From Cladorhizidae sp. MBARI D1340-BT2 (lineage: Eukaryota > Porifera > Demospongiae > Poecilosclerida > Cladorhizidae): a stretch of 64,000 bases of DNA. Position 1 is the first letter of the stretch, and each line of letters begins with the position of its first letter. The position numbers and the translations under genes were made by a program. The notes beneath the pieces were generated by a model. The model did not search any database, was not told the DNA's origin, and worked only from the letters and a program-made list of their open reading frames with translations. Below, piece after piece: positions 24,263 through 34,386 of this stretch. The stretch spans positions 23,407,990 through 23,471,989 of the forward strand of contig JAQNBH010000014.1 of assembly GCA_028752905.1 (NCBI GenBank). Direction: 5' to 3'.

Positions 24263-24634
24263 GGGTGGAACAGAGAAAGTCGATTCCTTGATTAGTAGTT
24301 ACAGTGCTAACAACATGTGGTTTGTTCTAGTTGATGCACACTAAACTTTTACATTGGACGTCTACAGTATAGCTGGTGAACTGTTAGCTGAAGGTGATGC
24401 TCTCTAAACTTTGATAGCTACTATTATATGTTTAATTATTTTCCCCAATCTAGTTTAGATAGTCTAGCTACCTGCTTATTCTTGATGCTTAGTAGCATCA
24501 TTTTCCCCAAAACTATGCTTAGCATAATCTACCATGGCCTAATCATTTGGCAAATTGATGGTGATCACCATTATTTGTACTTGCAGGAAGATTACCTGTA
24601 GTCTAGACAAGTCCACCAGCACTGAACAGACGAG

Positions 24635-27213
24635 ATGGATGTAGAATTTGACACAGCTCCTGTTGCCAAGAAAGCTAGGGAGGAGGATCCCATTAACCCT
24701 AATAACTGTGTATTTTGCGCAAAACCATTTTCAGCGAAGAACACAGCAGTAACTCCAGTTCTGACCAAGCTACAGTCTTTATTCTCAGCATGCAGAAAAA
24801 GGAATGACTCGGTTGGTCTGAAACTTTTGGTCCAAGAATCTGATATAATTTCTGGAAAAATAGCATTCAGATATCATAGAGATTGCAGATCAACATATGT
24901 AAGCCAAGTACACATCAGAAGAGCTATAGAAGCAGTTGTTATCCCTGATTTGGTTATGGTTGATGGTGGCAGTGGTAGTAGTGCAGGTTGTGGGTCTGTC
25001 AACCACTTCACAAGATCGAAGGCTTCAGTTGTGAACTTTGACTGGAGGTCCCTCTGTTTCATCTGTGGTGATCTTTGTAATTCAAAGCACCGATCATCAT
25101 GGTACATGGTAGCATCATCTGTGAAAAATAACCCTGAAAATCCACCAGAGTCCTTCAAGCTCGGCAGGATGATGACATGATAACCAGACTTCAAGGTGTA
25201 CCCAGTGGCGATTTGGTTGCCATTGAGGCTCGCTACCATAGGCAAAAGTCCTGCTACATCAAGTACGTCAGTGAACGCTCTCTGACTGCAACTCACAACA
25301 GAAAGTAACAATTTGCTGCACACAAAACCTCAGTGGGAAGACTGATCAGTGAGTATGCATCACCAATCCTTGAGTACAGCCAAGTATTTTTCCTGATCAC
25401 ACTGAGAAAGCACTTCCTGGAGATCCTTGTTGATGAGGGAGTGGACCATCCAGAGTGTTACACATCTCAGCATCTCAAAAGACAACTTGTTAAAGAGTGG
25501 CCAGATGTTGCATTCATCCCCCAACTTGGCAAGTCTGATCTTGTGTGTTCTTCGAAGACAACAGTTGGAGATGCCTTGTGCAAGGCATATTTGTTGTCAC
25601 ATGTATTGAGGGAAGTAGCAGAAGAAGAGGAGGCAAGTTTGAAGACACACCTGACATCGTTATTGTCAGATGAAAGCATTGTCCACCAGGCTGTGGGAAT
25701 CCTGAGAAAAGGATTCTCCCAAGTGTACAAGTTAGAAGACAAGCACTACTCTTCTGCAGAGATGTCCACTGAAGCCCAACAGGAGTTTGTGGACACCCTC
25801 GTCTACAGAGCTCTGGGATGGCTCACCAATGAAAAGCTGTATACTTAGGCCGCTGATATAGCTGATGCTGAGCCAACAAATGCCAAGTGCCTGAACATAG
25901 CCTGTGACATTGTTACCCTGGCAACATCTGTAGCCTCACCTAGGTCTAGCTGCTCGCCTACACCATGACTACGGCTCTAGACAACTAGTGGATGACATGT
26001 ACCATTTAGGTTACAGTGGGTCCTACACAGAAATTCGTCAGTTTCAAACATCTCGGCATGCCATGTCTGCAATCAACAAATTCCAATTGCATCTGGAGCA
26101 TACATCCCTCCTGAAATCACTCCAATGGAAAGAGGTGGAAAGCTTATTGTTGCAGTAGCTGACAACTGGGACCATAACGAATGGACCAAAGATGGAAAAC
26201 GAACAACACGTCCTATGACGAGCATCCTTGTCCAGCGCAATGCTGACCGGTATCACACAGAGCCCCCTCGCATCCAGCGTGCCCCAGGTTGCACCTTTGA
26301 CAGCACTAATGTCCTAGGTATGTAGACATACTAAATAAAAATGACAAGTCAACCTTTAAAAATGCATTGCGAGTATAGCCTAATCAAATTGCAATACAAT
26401 GAGTATGTAAATCACTGAAGTAATTCATTCTGGTTGTTTCTTGTTTCAGGAGGTGACCTGTCAACAGTTCTTCCGTACATAAAACCTTCAAAAAGACCAG
26501 AACCCAAATTTGAACCTCCAGTGTCCTCTGAGAACATTAAACTGCAGAATAATTCACCTGGTGTTGCAAAAGCAAAGGCAGTTGAACTAGCCAATGTCAA
26601 GGAGTGGCCTCTTCCACCACAAATCTCATGAACAAAGTACCATGAATGTTTCTCCATGGGGCCCATTCCATGCAACTATGGAGTCAGAAATCTCGACTTC
26701 TCTCTCAACTGTGGCTTTCAATCCAATATTAATGGCCAAACCAACGGACCCAAGTACACAACCCTAAAGAGAGTGAAGGAAGCAGTTAATTCACTTGGGC
26801 AGCAGCACATCCCCATCTTCTTTGACATGGGATTATTGACCAAGGCCTATGAAATTGCATGGGCTCAGCCTGATGATTTGGATGGCATCATACCATGTGA
26901 AGGAGGAATGCACTTACTGATGTCAGTCTCTTCTCAGCTGTTGGGTGCCTCTATGGAGATGCAGGCCTGAAGCAGCTACTTTCCGAATCTGGGGTGTATG
27001 CTCCTGGCAGCATACAGCAGATGTTGTCTGGGAAAGATTTCGACAGAGCACTACATGGTCTTCAAGCTGCTGTCGGCCAGATGCTTGTGCAGACGAGTGT
27101 TCTTGCCATGCACAGCAGCATTCATCTGCGAAGCCTCGGTGGATGGACTGTGTGCTAATCCTCTTACTCTCTCTGTCTTTTACAATGATACTTCTGACTC
27201 TGATGTAGACTAG
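24635..27213 (+). pseudogene. Unrecognised multi-exon gene, possibly transposase-derived, decayed
   Basis: An ATG at 24635 starts a Cys-rich N-terminal domain (CVFCAKPF, then YHRDCRSTYV, then SLCFICGDLC). Helical text follows (LRKHFLEILVDEGVDHPECY at 25.4 kb; REVAEEEEASLKTHL at 25.6 kb), then LGYSGSYTEIRQF and IPPEITPMERGGKLIVAVAD-NWDHNEWTKDGK (26.1-26.2 kb), a 132-nt GT-AG intron (26318-26449) and a C-terminal region with PCEGGMHLLMSV and LYGDAGLKQLL. It has an in-frame stop near 25307 and another near 25846, and frameshifts near 25165, 25945, 26080 and 26925. The paired Cys motifs and the D-N-x-D-x-N-E block recall large uncharacterised families scattered in invertebrate genomes (memory only). 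A DDE-type transposase or a domesticated derivative is my inference. The block is absent from the right arm. Confidence 0.6.
26318..26449 (+). other. GT-AG intron in the unrecognised gene
   Basis: The donor CCTAG|GTATGT and acceptor TTGTTTCAG|GAGG join in frame (VLG-GDL). The short length and clean junction show that the gene was once spliced. Confidence 0.75.
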
Positions 27214-27689
27214 ATTTAAAAAAATGTTGCTAGCTAAGTTGGCTCATGGCATTCATAAAAATGATCTTTACAAAATGAAGAGGTTATACAAATAGAAATG
27301 GTACGTAGTATACTTACGATCATTTAATTGGTCATTTAATTGAGGTAAATATTAAAATTTCGACAAATAGCATTTTTTTAACCTCAGAAAGGAGTAACTG
27401 GTTTATTTCATTTTCTCCAATAATTTTATCTTCTAAACTAGTCCCAAAACCACCTGTATTTTTTTTCAAGCCAAAATGGTCACCATCATCTTTGGAATAT
27501 GCTATATAGGAGGTGGGAGAACAAAAAAAATGGATTTTCTCCAAAGGCCCCAACTTCCAGCAATGTCATGTATTTTCATAATCACCAATGATGGGTCTTT
27601 AAATCTGACCACAAGAGAAAATGTGGGTACCGCCCTCTTTTGGTGGTCTCTGCTGCTCTATACTAATACACTTGAATGGTGTGATGAAG

Positions 27690-28800
27690 CCAGACTCTAC
27701 CAAAGATTGATGAAAAGTTAGATGCGTTGGAAGTGGCCAAGTACATATCGACCTTGGATTTAGAGAGGGCATATCATCAGGTACCAGTTCACAAAGACAG
27801 CATTCATAAGACTGCTTTGGTGACGCCCCAAGGCCATAGAAAGTGGCAATATGTACAGATGCCATTCGGCCTAAAAAATGGACCAATGTTCCAGAGGCTG
27901 ATGAATACGATATTAACTGATGCTCAATCATTTGCAGCAGCATACATTAACAATATAATGATCTTTAGCAAGACCTTGGTGCAGTCTTTGAACAACTCAT
28001 AGAAGCTGGACTCACAATCAAAGTGAAGAAGAGTTTGCTTGCAGCAACAGACTATCTCTTCCTTGAACATTGGGTAGGTGCCTGAACTATCAGACTTGCT
28101 GAAGCCAAAGTCGAACACATCCTCAAAAACTCCAGACCTGTGAACAAGAAAGCAATGAGAGTATTTCTCGGAATCGCAAATAAGTACAGGTTTTCATGGC
28201 TTTGGGTGGCCATTCCATTGACGGAGACGATGAGGAAAGCATGCCCAGACAAAACTGAATGGAGGAACATGATGTAAAGCATTCGAAGACATCAAGCATG
28301 GCTTATCATCTCATTCTGTACTTAGAAGCCCTGTGTTAGGGAAACCTTTCATCCTATAAACAGACTGTTCCAGTGTAGTAATTGGAGCCATTTTGAGTCA
28401 ACTGGACAAAGATGGCACAGACTACCTTGTGAGATACTACTCTACAATCTAAACATTTGAGAAGGAGTTGAGTCATGATACACAGTGTCAGAACAAGAAT
28501 GCCTGGTAGTGATCAAGGGAATGAAGCATTCGTGTGAATCTGCTGGGAGCAGAGTTCATTGTGGTCATGGATCACAGCAGCCTTGTCTACTTGGAGAAAA
28601 TGAAGGATGTGAATGGCAGACTGGCCATGGCCATGATGCCCTACATGTACACAATCTGATTATCATACACTGGACCTGGCTCCAAGAACAAGAATGCAGA
28701 TGGAATGTTGAGGCAGTCATGGCCGACTGCTGAGAGTGACAGAAAGGAACTGCCGAAAGCCAAAGGAGAAGACGGGAAGCATATCACCGGATCAAGTCTC
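27690..28800 (+). pseudogene. Gypsy C RT and RNase H fragment, left copy
   Basis: An RT core begins at TLPKIDEKLDALEVAKYIS (27.7 kb) with STLDLERAYHQVPVHKD, MPFGLKNGPMFQRLMNT and an altered catalytic box YINNIMIF, where the usual two Asp are both Asn. RNase H tail text follows in broken frames (DHSSLVYLEKM, GPGSKNKNADGMLRQS) to about 28750. The frames break at about 28002 and 28083. The right-arm copy also has YINN, so the loss of the RT aspartates predates the duplication. Confidence 0.85.
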
Positions 28801-29163
28801 TGTGACAAGGTCACTGAACAATGAACAACTGTGTTGTGTTAATTAATGAGATGCATGATGTAATAGACTAGTCAGCCATTTGATGTATGATCTAATCTAG
28901 TAAGGTAGTGACTGTTTAGTAGGGAGTTTTGAGCTTATAGCTAGCGAGTTAGTTACAGAATTACAGCCCCAGCTATACCTACAGTGATTATGCAAGTATA
29001 TTGTATGTGATGCACTATTGATTAAGGAATTTAGTAACACAACTGTATTAGTTATAGACTACCTGCTGGTGGCAGCAACCAAAAGTTCAGGTGTTGTAGG
29101 AGTTTTCATCAGGGGTACTTCCTGCGACATTATGCTTGTAATGTGCATTTTTGGTATCATAAT
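28800..29163. other. Gypsy C 3' flank, possible LTR remnant
   Basis: This non-coding sequence, collinear with the right arm, lies directly after RNase H. It contains tggtggcagcaacc near 29070. No second LTR copy is available, so the LTR call is tentative. Confidence 0.3.
29159..29163. repeat. Target-site duplication of gypsy B, left (ataat)
   Basis: ataat directly precedes the left LTR and is repeated directly after the right LTR at 34555-34559. The right arm of the inverted duplication keeps an empty-site equivalent (gcataatttattaaggcc), confirming a real insertion. Confidence 0.9.
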
Positions 29164-29332
29164 TAAAGAATAAAGCCTTAAGCTTGTTTGCAGCAGCACA
29201 ATAATTATGGCAAGTGAGCATGACAATGCACATTACAACTGGTAAGGGGTCACAATGTAATTATCTATGAGTTCAGGGTTCGCCCGGTACGGGGTCGCCT
29301 TACGTATTGGCTAGTTACTGTATTATTCACTA
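29164..29332 (-). repeat. Gypsy B 3' LTR
   Basis: 169 bp, matching 34386-34554 base for base by eye. On the coding strand it starts TAGTGAATAATACAG, directly after the polypurine tract, and ends ATTCTTTA. The termini lack the usual TG...CA at the exact ends. Confidence 0.95.
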
Positions 29333-29345
29333 TCTCCCCCCAGTC
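29333..29345 (-). other. Gypsy B polypurine tract
   Basis: The minus strand reads GACTGGGGGGAGA immediately before the 3' LTR. This is the expected plus-strand primer site, and it fixes the LTR boundary. Confidence 0.85.
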
Positions 29346-29384
29346 TTTGTTCCACGGGGGCAAAGGCTTGTTTTCTTTTCGTCC

Positions 29385-32300
29385 TCAGAACAGCCTGTCG
29401 GGTGGTCTTCTGACCCTCATGGCCAGCCTGTCGGGTGGTCTTCTGACCCTTGTGGATCTTCTCGGTGGTTGTGGCCGCTTTGAGGCCGTGTCTCGTGGAG
29501 GAGTCATAGTGGGGGCCCTAGTGATGGGGTGGGCCGGAGGAGGTGGTATGGGGGGCTCAGCCTGCGTGGTGGTGGGAATGTCCGTCATTGGCAGCAGTGG
29601 TGTGGGGGTTTGGGCCGGTGTAGCGGTGGGAATGTCCATCGCTGGTGGTGGGGGGGTGGCTGGGGTAGCCTGGAGCGTGGGTGGTGGCTCGGGGGTTCTG
29701 GTGGTGACGGGAGGTGTTGGTAGTGGCCTGGGGATGGTGGCCATGTCGTCCAGTATGGATCTTCTGGTGGGCGGAGGGTTTACCGGGGTGAAACGTCTCA
29801 GGAATTGTCTGTTCCTGAGGGTGACCCGCCCTGCTCCGTCTACTCTGATTCGATACTGGTGAAACTGCTTCACCTCTATCACCGTTCCCGTTCTGTCCCA
29901 TTTGTTTGGGAAATTCCCCGTCTGATTTTGTAGTCTGACCCTGTCACCTACTTTGAGTGGGGTGAGGGTCTTGGTATGTTCTGACCAGCGTTCTTGTGCC
30001 AGGCTGTTTCTTTGGCGGAGTGCCAGTTCACGCAGAGATTGGCTTTCCTGCCACGTTCTGTGTGGGAGGTATTTGCCACGTAGTATTGGTATGAGGTCTT
30101 TCGTCTGGTGGCCGAACAAGCAGGATGCCGGTGACTCTTTGGTGGCGGGGTCAGGTGAGTTCCTGTACTGCAGCATGGCTCGTTGGAAGGAGTCTATGTT
30201 GAGGCTGCCATCTGTCTTTATGTTGTTGGATATGAGGCGTTTCACCGTCTTGACTGCTACTTCTGCTCTGCAATTGCTGTGTGGAAATGCCACTGAGCTG
30301 AGGCGGTGATGAACTCTCCAGTCTTGCAGGAATCGTTGAGTGTCGTGGGCAATGAATTCTGGGCCCCCGTCTGAAGCCAGCTCGTCTGGGATGCCATAGG
30401 TGGCAAATGTGCTTCTGAGGATGTCAATGAGTCCTTTTGACCCGTTGATCGCTCTTTCAACGATGGGCCAGTTCGAGTATCTGTCTACGATTACCAGGTA
30501 TGCATGTCCTTTGTAGTGGAAGTAATCTGAGCACACGCATTGGAACGGGTATTCTGGTTGAGTTGGGGGGGTCGGTGGCTGTGCTGGCTGTGATGGCGAC
30601 ATGCGGTTGCAAGTGGAGCAAGTGGCTCTTTGCTGGTGGATGTCTTTGGTAATGCCTGGCCAGAAGATCGACGATTCAGCTTTGGCTATCATTGTAGATG
30701 TGCCCTGGTGGGCAGCATGTAGCGACTTTAGACATGTCTGTCTGAGGGTGGGTGGGATTACTATACGGTCTTTGTAAATGATTACACCATCGACCGAGTA
30801 TAGATGTTGTTTGATATTGTGAAACTGCCTGATGTCAGGGGGCATCTGGAGTCTTGACTCTGGGAGGCCCTCCTCGACTGCTTCCAGGGGCATGGTCATG
30901 CTTGGGTCCGAAGAGGTAGCTGTCTGGACTTCTTCCCATGTGACCACTGATGTGGCGTCTAGGGTAGATATGGTGTCCAGGGTGGATATCATCGATTCCC
31001 GTAGTAGGGTTTCTGAATCATCCGTGGTTTGGCTGATCTCGGAGTGGACACTGTGTGGTCCTGCCAGTATGTGGTCTGGGATGCGTATCTGAGGCTGAGT
31101 CATGTGCAAGACTCCGCTGACGTCATCTTGGAGATGTAGTCTATCTGGTGAGGGGTCTCCAGTGGGGTGGCGAGACAGGGTGTCAGGGGCTCTGTTCTTC
31201 ACTCCTGGGATGTGTACCATTTTGAATCTGTATCTGAGTGTTTTCTCTTTGAGGTTCCTCAGGCGGGTGTTGCTGATGTCTAGCGAGCGGTCGCCGAAGA
31301 TCTTTAAGAGTGGGCGATGATCGACTGCAATGGTGAGGTCGTGGCAGCCCAGGACAAAGTGGCGAGCCTTGTCTAGAGCGTCTGCTACTGCCAGTGCTTC
31401 TCCTTCGATGGGGGCGTAGCGTGACTCTGCTGGGTGGGTAAATCTGCTGCCAACCAGGGTGATTTTCCATCCCTCCTTGCAGCAGAACAGGTCTGTGGAT
31501 GGGCACTGGCAGTGTTTCTGGAACAACCAGTATCCTATTCCTTGCTTGGACCAGTCTGTGGCAAGGCATGTGGGCTTTGTCTTGTCGTAGATTGTGACTC
31601 CATTTTCGATCTCGGCGATGATGGCCAGTTTCGAGCTGTCGAATGCTTGCTGAAGGGCGTCTGTCCACTCAAAGGGCACTGTTGGTTTGAGCAGTGTCCG
31701 GAATGGTAGCATGATGTCTGTCATGCTGAAGGCATATGCCACTTGGTTTATCAGACCGAACCACGATCGTACATCTGTGAGTGATGTGGGGGTTGGGAAG
31801 TCAGAGATTGCCTTTGTGTACTTCTTGCATGGTCTTACTCTGTCGTCTGTAATCTCGAAGCCTGCAAATTCCACGGTTTCCATCGCAAATCTGAATTTGC
31901 TGGGGTTGAGTGTGATGCCGTGTCTGCCGCAGATGTCTAGCCACTCTTGGGCTTGCATGAAGCTGTCGGCGATGGTGGAGGACCACAGGAGTGTGTCGTC
32001 AATGCACTTCGTCTTCTGGGGTATGTGGGAGACAATCTCGTCGTAGCGGCGGGTGTATCCGTCGCCGGAAGCGATGTAGCCCTGGGGGGCTGTCTTGTAT
32101 CTGTATCTGCCCCAGGGTGTGATGAAGGTGGTGAAGTGACGGTCGTCAGGATGGAGAGCGACTGAGTGGTATCCGTTCCATGCGTCAAAGACTGTCTTTC
32201 TTGTGTCTTGTGGTACGGCTCTGGCTTGATGGAATGGTGACTGGGTGTGATGGGTTTCCCTGGTTGCATGGGCATTTAGGGGCTGGAGGTCGATTGTGCG

Positions 32301-34256
32301 TCGAAGAGAACCATTCTTCTTGGCGCATGTGACCATCCTGTGGCACCAGGTGACTGGTTCACCCACGGGTACTGGCTCCAGCACTCCCAGGCGCACGTCC
32401 CTGTCCAGGCCTGCCTTCACTTCCTCTTGCCAGTGTAGTGGGACTGGAATGGGGGAGTGGTGGGCTGTTGGTGTGGCGTTTGGATCAATCATGAGCCGCA
32501 TGGGGGGTCCGTCCATCAGGGGTAGGGGTTGGTGTTCACAGGTATTGAACGTACTGGCCTTGTACCGCTGAAGGAGGAATGCCTCGATTTTGCTTCTGTT
32601 TCCTGGCGTAGTGGGTATGGGTGACTCGCTGAGCTTTGGGGGTGGGGTGGTGCGACGTGGGCACGAGCAGTGCTTTGATGCTTCCGGTGGTACTGATGTG
32701 TCCTGGTCGGAGGCGGCTGCTGTCTCTGTGGTGTCACATTTTGTCGTGGGGAATCCCGTGGGGATGATCCCTAGGTCAGTGCAGGCTTCCTGACTCAGGA
32801 AGAGCTTGTCCACGTGGTCAGTGATGTATATCATCTGCTTGGTGGATCTCTTGCCCTGTGGTTCTGTCATCTTGACGAGAATGGCGCCTCGGATGTTGAT
32901 TTGGCTGTTGTTGGCAGCGCGCATCCTGAGACTGACGGGTAGGAGCTTCTTGGGTGTGAGTCCCAGTTTCTTCATGGTGGCGGTGCTAGCCAGGCAGCTC
33001 TGGCAGCCTGTGTCGGCCATGGCTTGTGTGGTGAAACTCTTTTTGGGGATCTTCAGCTGTTGACCCAGATGGGTGTAATCCTCTGGCTGGGTCTCCACTG
33101 TCAGGGTGACGTATGGTTGTGGCCTTGATGGCTTCTTGTGCCACGAGCGTGTTGCTCTGTTGTAGGTGTGGTGGTCGATTGTCGTTGATCCCTGTGTTGA
33201 GGTCACTAGACAGACCATATCGGATAGGGCATTCTCGTATTGGCCTCTGGTAGAGGGTCGTTGGTTGCCTCCGGTAAGGGCCCGTTGGTTGTCCTTGTTC
33301 CTACACATTCTGCTGAAGTGGTGTTCGCGACCGCAGTTGTCACATTTGGTGTTAAATGCTGGGCATTCTTGTCTTCTCACCCTGGTGGGGGATTTATTTC
33401 CATGTCCCTTGGTGCCACAATATGAGCATGTCTCTGAGTTGGGTGGCAGGGGTGGTGAATTCCTCCTTTTCTGGTAGGGTGCCTCGGGATTGGGGGGCGT
33501 GGTTGTTTGGGGGTTTGGTTTACTCTGTCGTCTGTACGAGCTCCCTATCGCTTCTGCCGACTGTGGGTCGGCCAGTCTTGTGGCTGACCGTTTACCGGCC
33601 TCTTTGGCCCCCACGAACCTTGTAACCTGCTCTAGTGTCATGTCTTGGTTCGCGTCCCCCAGCAGATCCACTTGTATCTCGCTATCCGCGATACCTCTAC
33701 ACAACACGTCGGTGAGTATGGCCTCGGCATACGAGACTTCATGGTTACACCCCGGGCATGCCTTAGTATACTTACATATTCCAGCTTGTCCCTTCAGCCT
33801 TGCCGCGAATGCTCTGACGGGCTCGTCTCTGTCTTGCTTCATGTGGTGAAGTGTGACTCGGGCGACCATCACATTCTCTTCTCGGACGGCAAGGGCCCTC
33901 ATGGCCTCCAGTACTCGCTCCTCTGTGCCTCCTGTGAGCGTCCCCCCTGCGTTTCGGGTGAGATCTCTTCTTAGTTGCTCATCGCAACATTCGAGCAGTT
34001 GGAGTATCAGGTCGGGGCCTGTCAGCCTGGTGGCTCTGACGTAGTCTCCCCATCTTGACTGAAAGTAGACCCAGTCTTCTGTGGTTCCTGATGATGACAC
34101 CTCCGGTCTCTTGACCTTCTCTGCCCTGGCTGCCTGCCTTGGCGCCTGGTGGTCGACGGTGTGGGCATTGAGGAGTGCTACTCCCACTATTGCCTCTCCG
34201 TCCGGGGTCCTGTAGTCGCAGCCTTCGACGGGGCATCTGATGATAGGCATTATCAC
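29385..34256 (-). CDS. Gypsy B gag-pol polyprotein, intact, 1623 aa
   Basis: All retrotransposition domains sit in one ORF. In order: a C2H2-like finger (CPVEGCDY...HTVDH, residues 8-36); a gag body; two Cys/His modules (C277-C280 onward and CDNCGREHHFSRMC, 305-318); protease ADTG at 414-417; RT with CIDD at 751-754 in place of the common Y/F-x-DD; RNase H with D901, E952 and D979; the integrase zinc domain H180-type pair at 1180-1183 with C1203 and C1206; a D1243, D1296, E1332 catalytic triad with D-35-E spacing; a basic C-terminal region; and a Pro/Thr-rich tail ending in arginine-rich repeats. The start is the ATG at 34256, about 130 bases inside the 5' LTR boundary. No stop codon separates gag from pol, so the gag:pol ratio must be set another way. 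Every catalytic residue I can check is present, and the element may be active. Confidence 0.97.
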   Translation of the reverse strand: MIMPIIRCPVEGCDYRTPDGEAIVGVALLNAHTVDHQAPRQAARAEKVKRPEVSSSGTTEDWVYFQSRWGDYVRATRLTGPDLILQLLECCDEQLRRDLTRNAGGTLTGGTEERVLEAMRALAVREENVMVARVTLHHMKQDRDEPVRAFAARLKGQAGICKYTKACPGCNHEVSYAEAILTDVLCRGIADSEIQVDLLGDANQDMTLEQVTRFVGAKEAGKRSATRLADPQSAEAIGSSYRRQSKPNPQTTTPPNPEAPYQKRRNSPPLPPNSETCSYCGTKGHGNKSPTRVRRQECPAFNTKCDNCGREHHFSRMCRNKDNQRALTGGNQRPSTRGQYENALSDMVCLVTSTQGSTTIDHHTYNRATRSWHKKPSRPQPYVTLTVETQPEDYTHLGQQLKIPKKSFTTQAMADTGCQSCLASTATMKKLGLTPKKLLPVSLRMRAANNSQINIRGAILVKMTEPQGKRSTKQMIYITDHVDKLFLSQEACTDLGIIPTGFPTTKCDTTETAAASDQDTSVPPEASKHCSCPRRTTPPPKLSESPIPTTPGNRSKIEAFLLQRYKASTFNTCEHQPLPLMDGPPMRLMIDPNATPTAHHSPIPVPLHWQEEVKAGLDRDVRLGVLEPVPVGEPVTWCHRMVTCAKKNGSLRRTIDLQPLNAHATRETHHTQSPFHQARAVPQDTRKTVFDAWNGYHSVALHPDDRHFTTFITPWGRYRYKTAPQGYIASGDGYTRRYDEIVSHIPQKTKCIDDTLLWSSTIADSFMQAQEWLDICGRHGITLNPSKFRFAMETVEFAGFEITDDRVRPCKKYTKAISDFPTPTSLTDVRSWFGLINQVAYAFSMTDIMLPFRTLLKPTVPFEWTDALQQAFDSSKLAIIAEIENGVTIYDKTKPTCLATDWSKQGIGYWLFQKHCQCPSTDLFCCKEGWKITLVGSRFTHPAESRYAPIEGEALAVADALDKARHFVLGCHDLTIAVDHRPLLKIFGDRSLDISNTRLRNLKEKTLRYRFKMVHIPGVKNRAPDTLSRHPTGDPSPDRLHLQDDVSGVLHMTQPQIRIPDHILAGPHSVHSEISQTTDDSETLLRESMISTLDTISTLDATSVVTWEEVQTATSSDPSMTMPLEAVEEGLPESRLQMPPDIRQFHNIKQHLYSVDGVIIYKDRIVIPPTLRQTCLKSLHAAHQGTSTMIAKAESSIFWPGITKDIHQQRATCSTCNRMSPSQPAQPPTPPTQPEYPFQCVCSDYFHYKGHAYLVIVDRYSNWPIVERAINGSKGLIDILRSTFATYGIPDELASDGGPEFIAHDTQRFLQDWRVHHRLSSVAFPHSNCRAEVAVKTVKRLISNNIKTDGSLNIDSFQRAMLQYRNSPDPATKESPASCLFGHQTKDLIPILRGKYLPHRTWQESQSLRELALRQRNSLAQERWSEHTKTLTPLKVGDRVRLQNQTGNFPNKWDRTGTVIEVKQFHQYRIRVDGAGRVTLRNRQFLRRFTPVNPPPTRRSILDDMATIPRPLPTPPVTTRTPEPPPTLQATPATPPPPAMDIPTATPAQTPTPLLPMTDIPTTTQAEPPIPPPPAHPITRAPTMTPPRDTASKRPQPPRRSTRVRRPPDRLAMRVRRPPDRLF

Positions 34257-34371
34257 AAGGTGGTGCGCTCTAATTGGAGTTCCGTAACTTCTCTCCTGGA
34301 GCCTTCTCCCTTGGGCTGAGGCGTCAGCCTAGCGTCCACTAACTCTTTTTGGGCCTCCGCTATCAGACTCG

Positions 34372-34386
34372 AGTTGTAATGTGCAT
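34372..34386 (-). promoter_or_regulatory. Self-complementary primer-binding region of gypsy B
   Basis: Right beside the 5' LTR, where a tRNA primer site is expected, the coding strand reads ATGCACATTACAACT. Inside each LTR (34448-34462 and 29226-29240) the coding strand carries AGTTGTAATGTGCAT, the exact reverse complement over 15 nt. There is no TGG start as in a tRNA 3'-end primer site. This layout matches the self-priming scheme known for Tf1 of fission yeast, where the 5' end of the mRNA folds back onto the primer site. The mRNA 5' end would have to lie near 34462 for the model to work. Confidence 0.75.

Noticed and set aside
29347..29862. A 171-codon plus-strand Gly/Val-rich ORF, and other long ORFs opposite gypsy B
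   Set aside because: They are antisense shadows of the Pro/Thr-rich tail and other parts of the intact gypsy B polyprotein.
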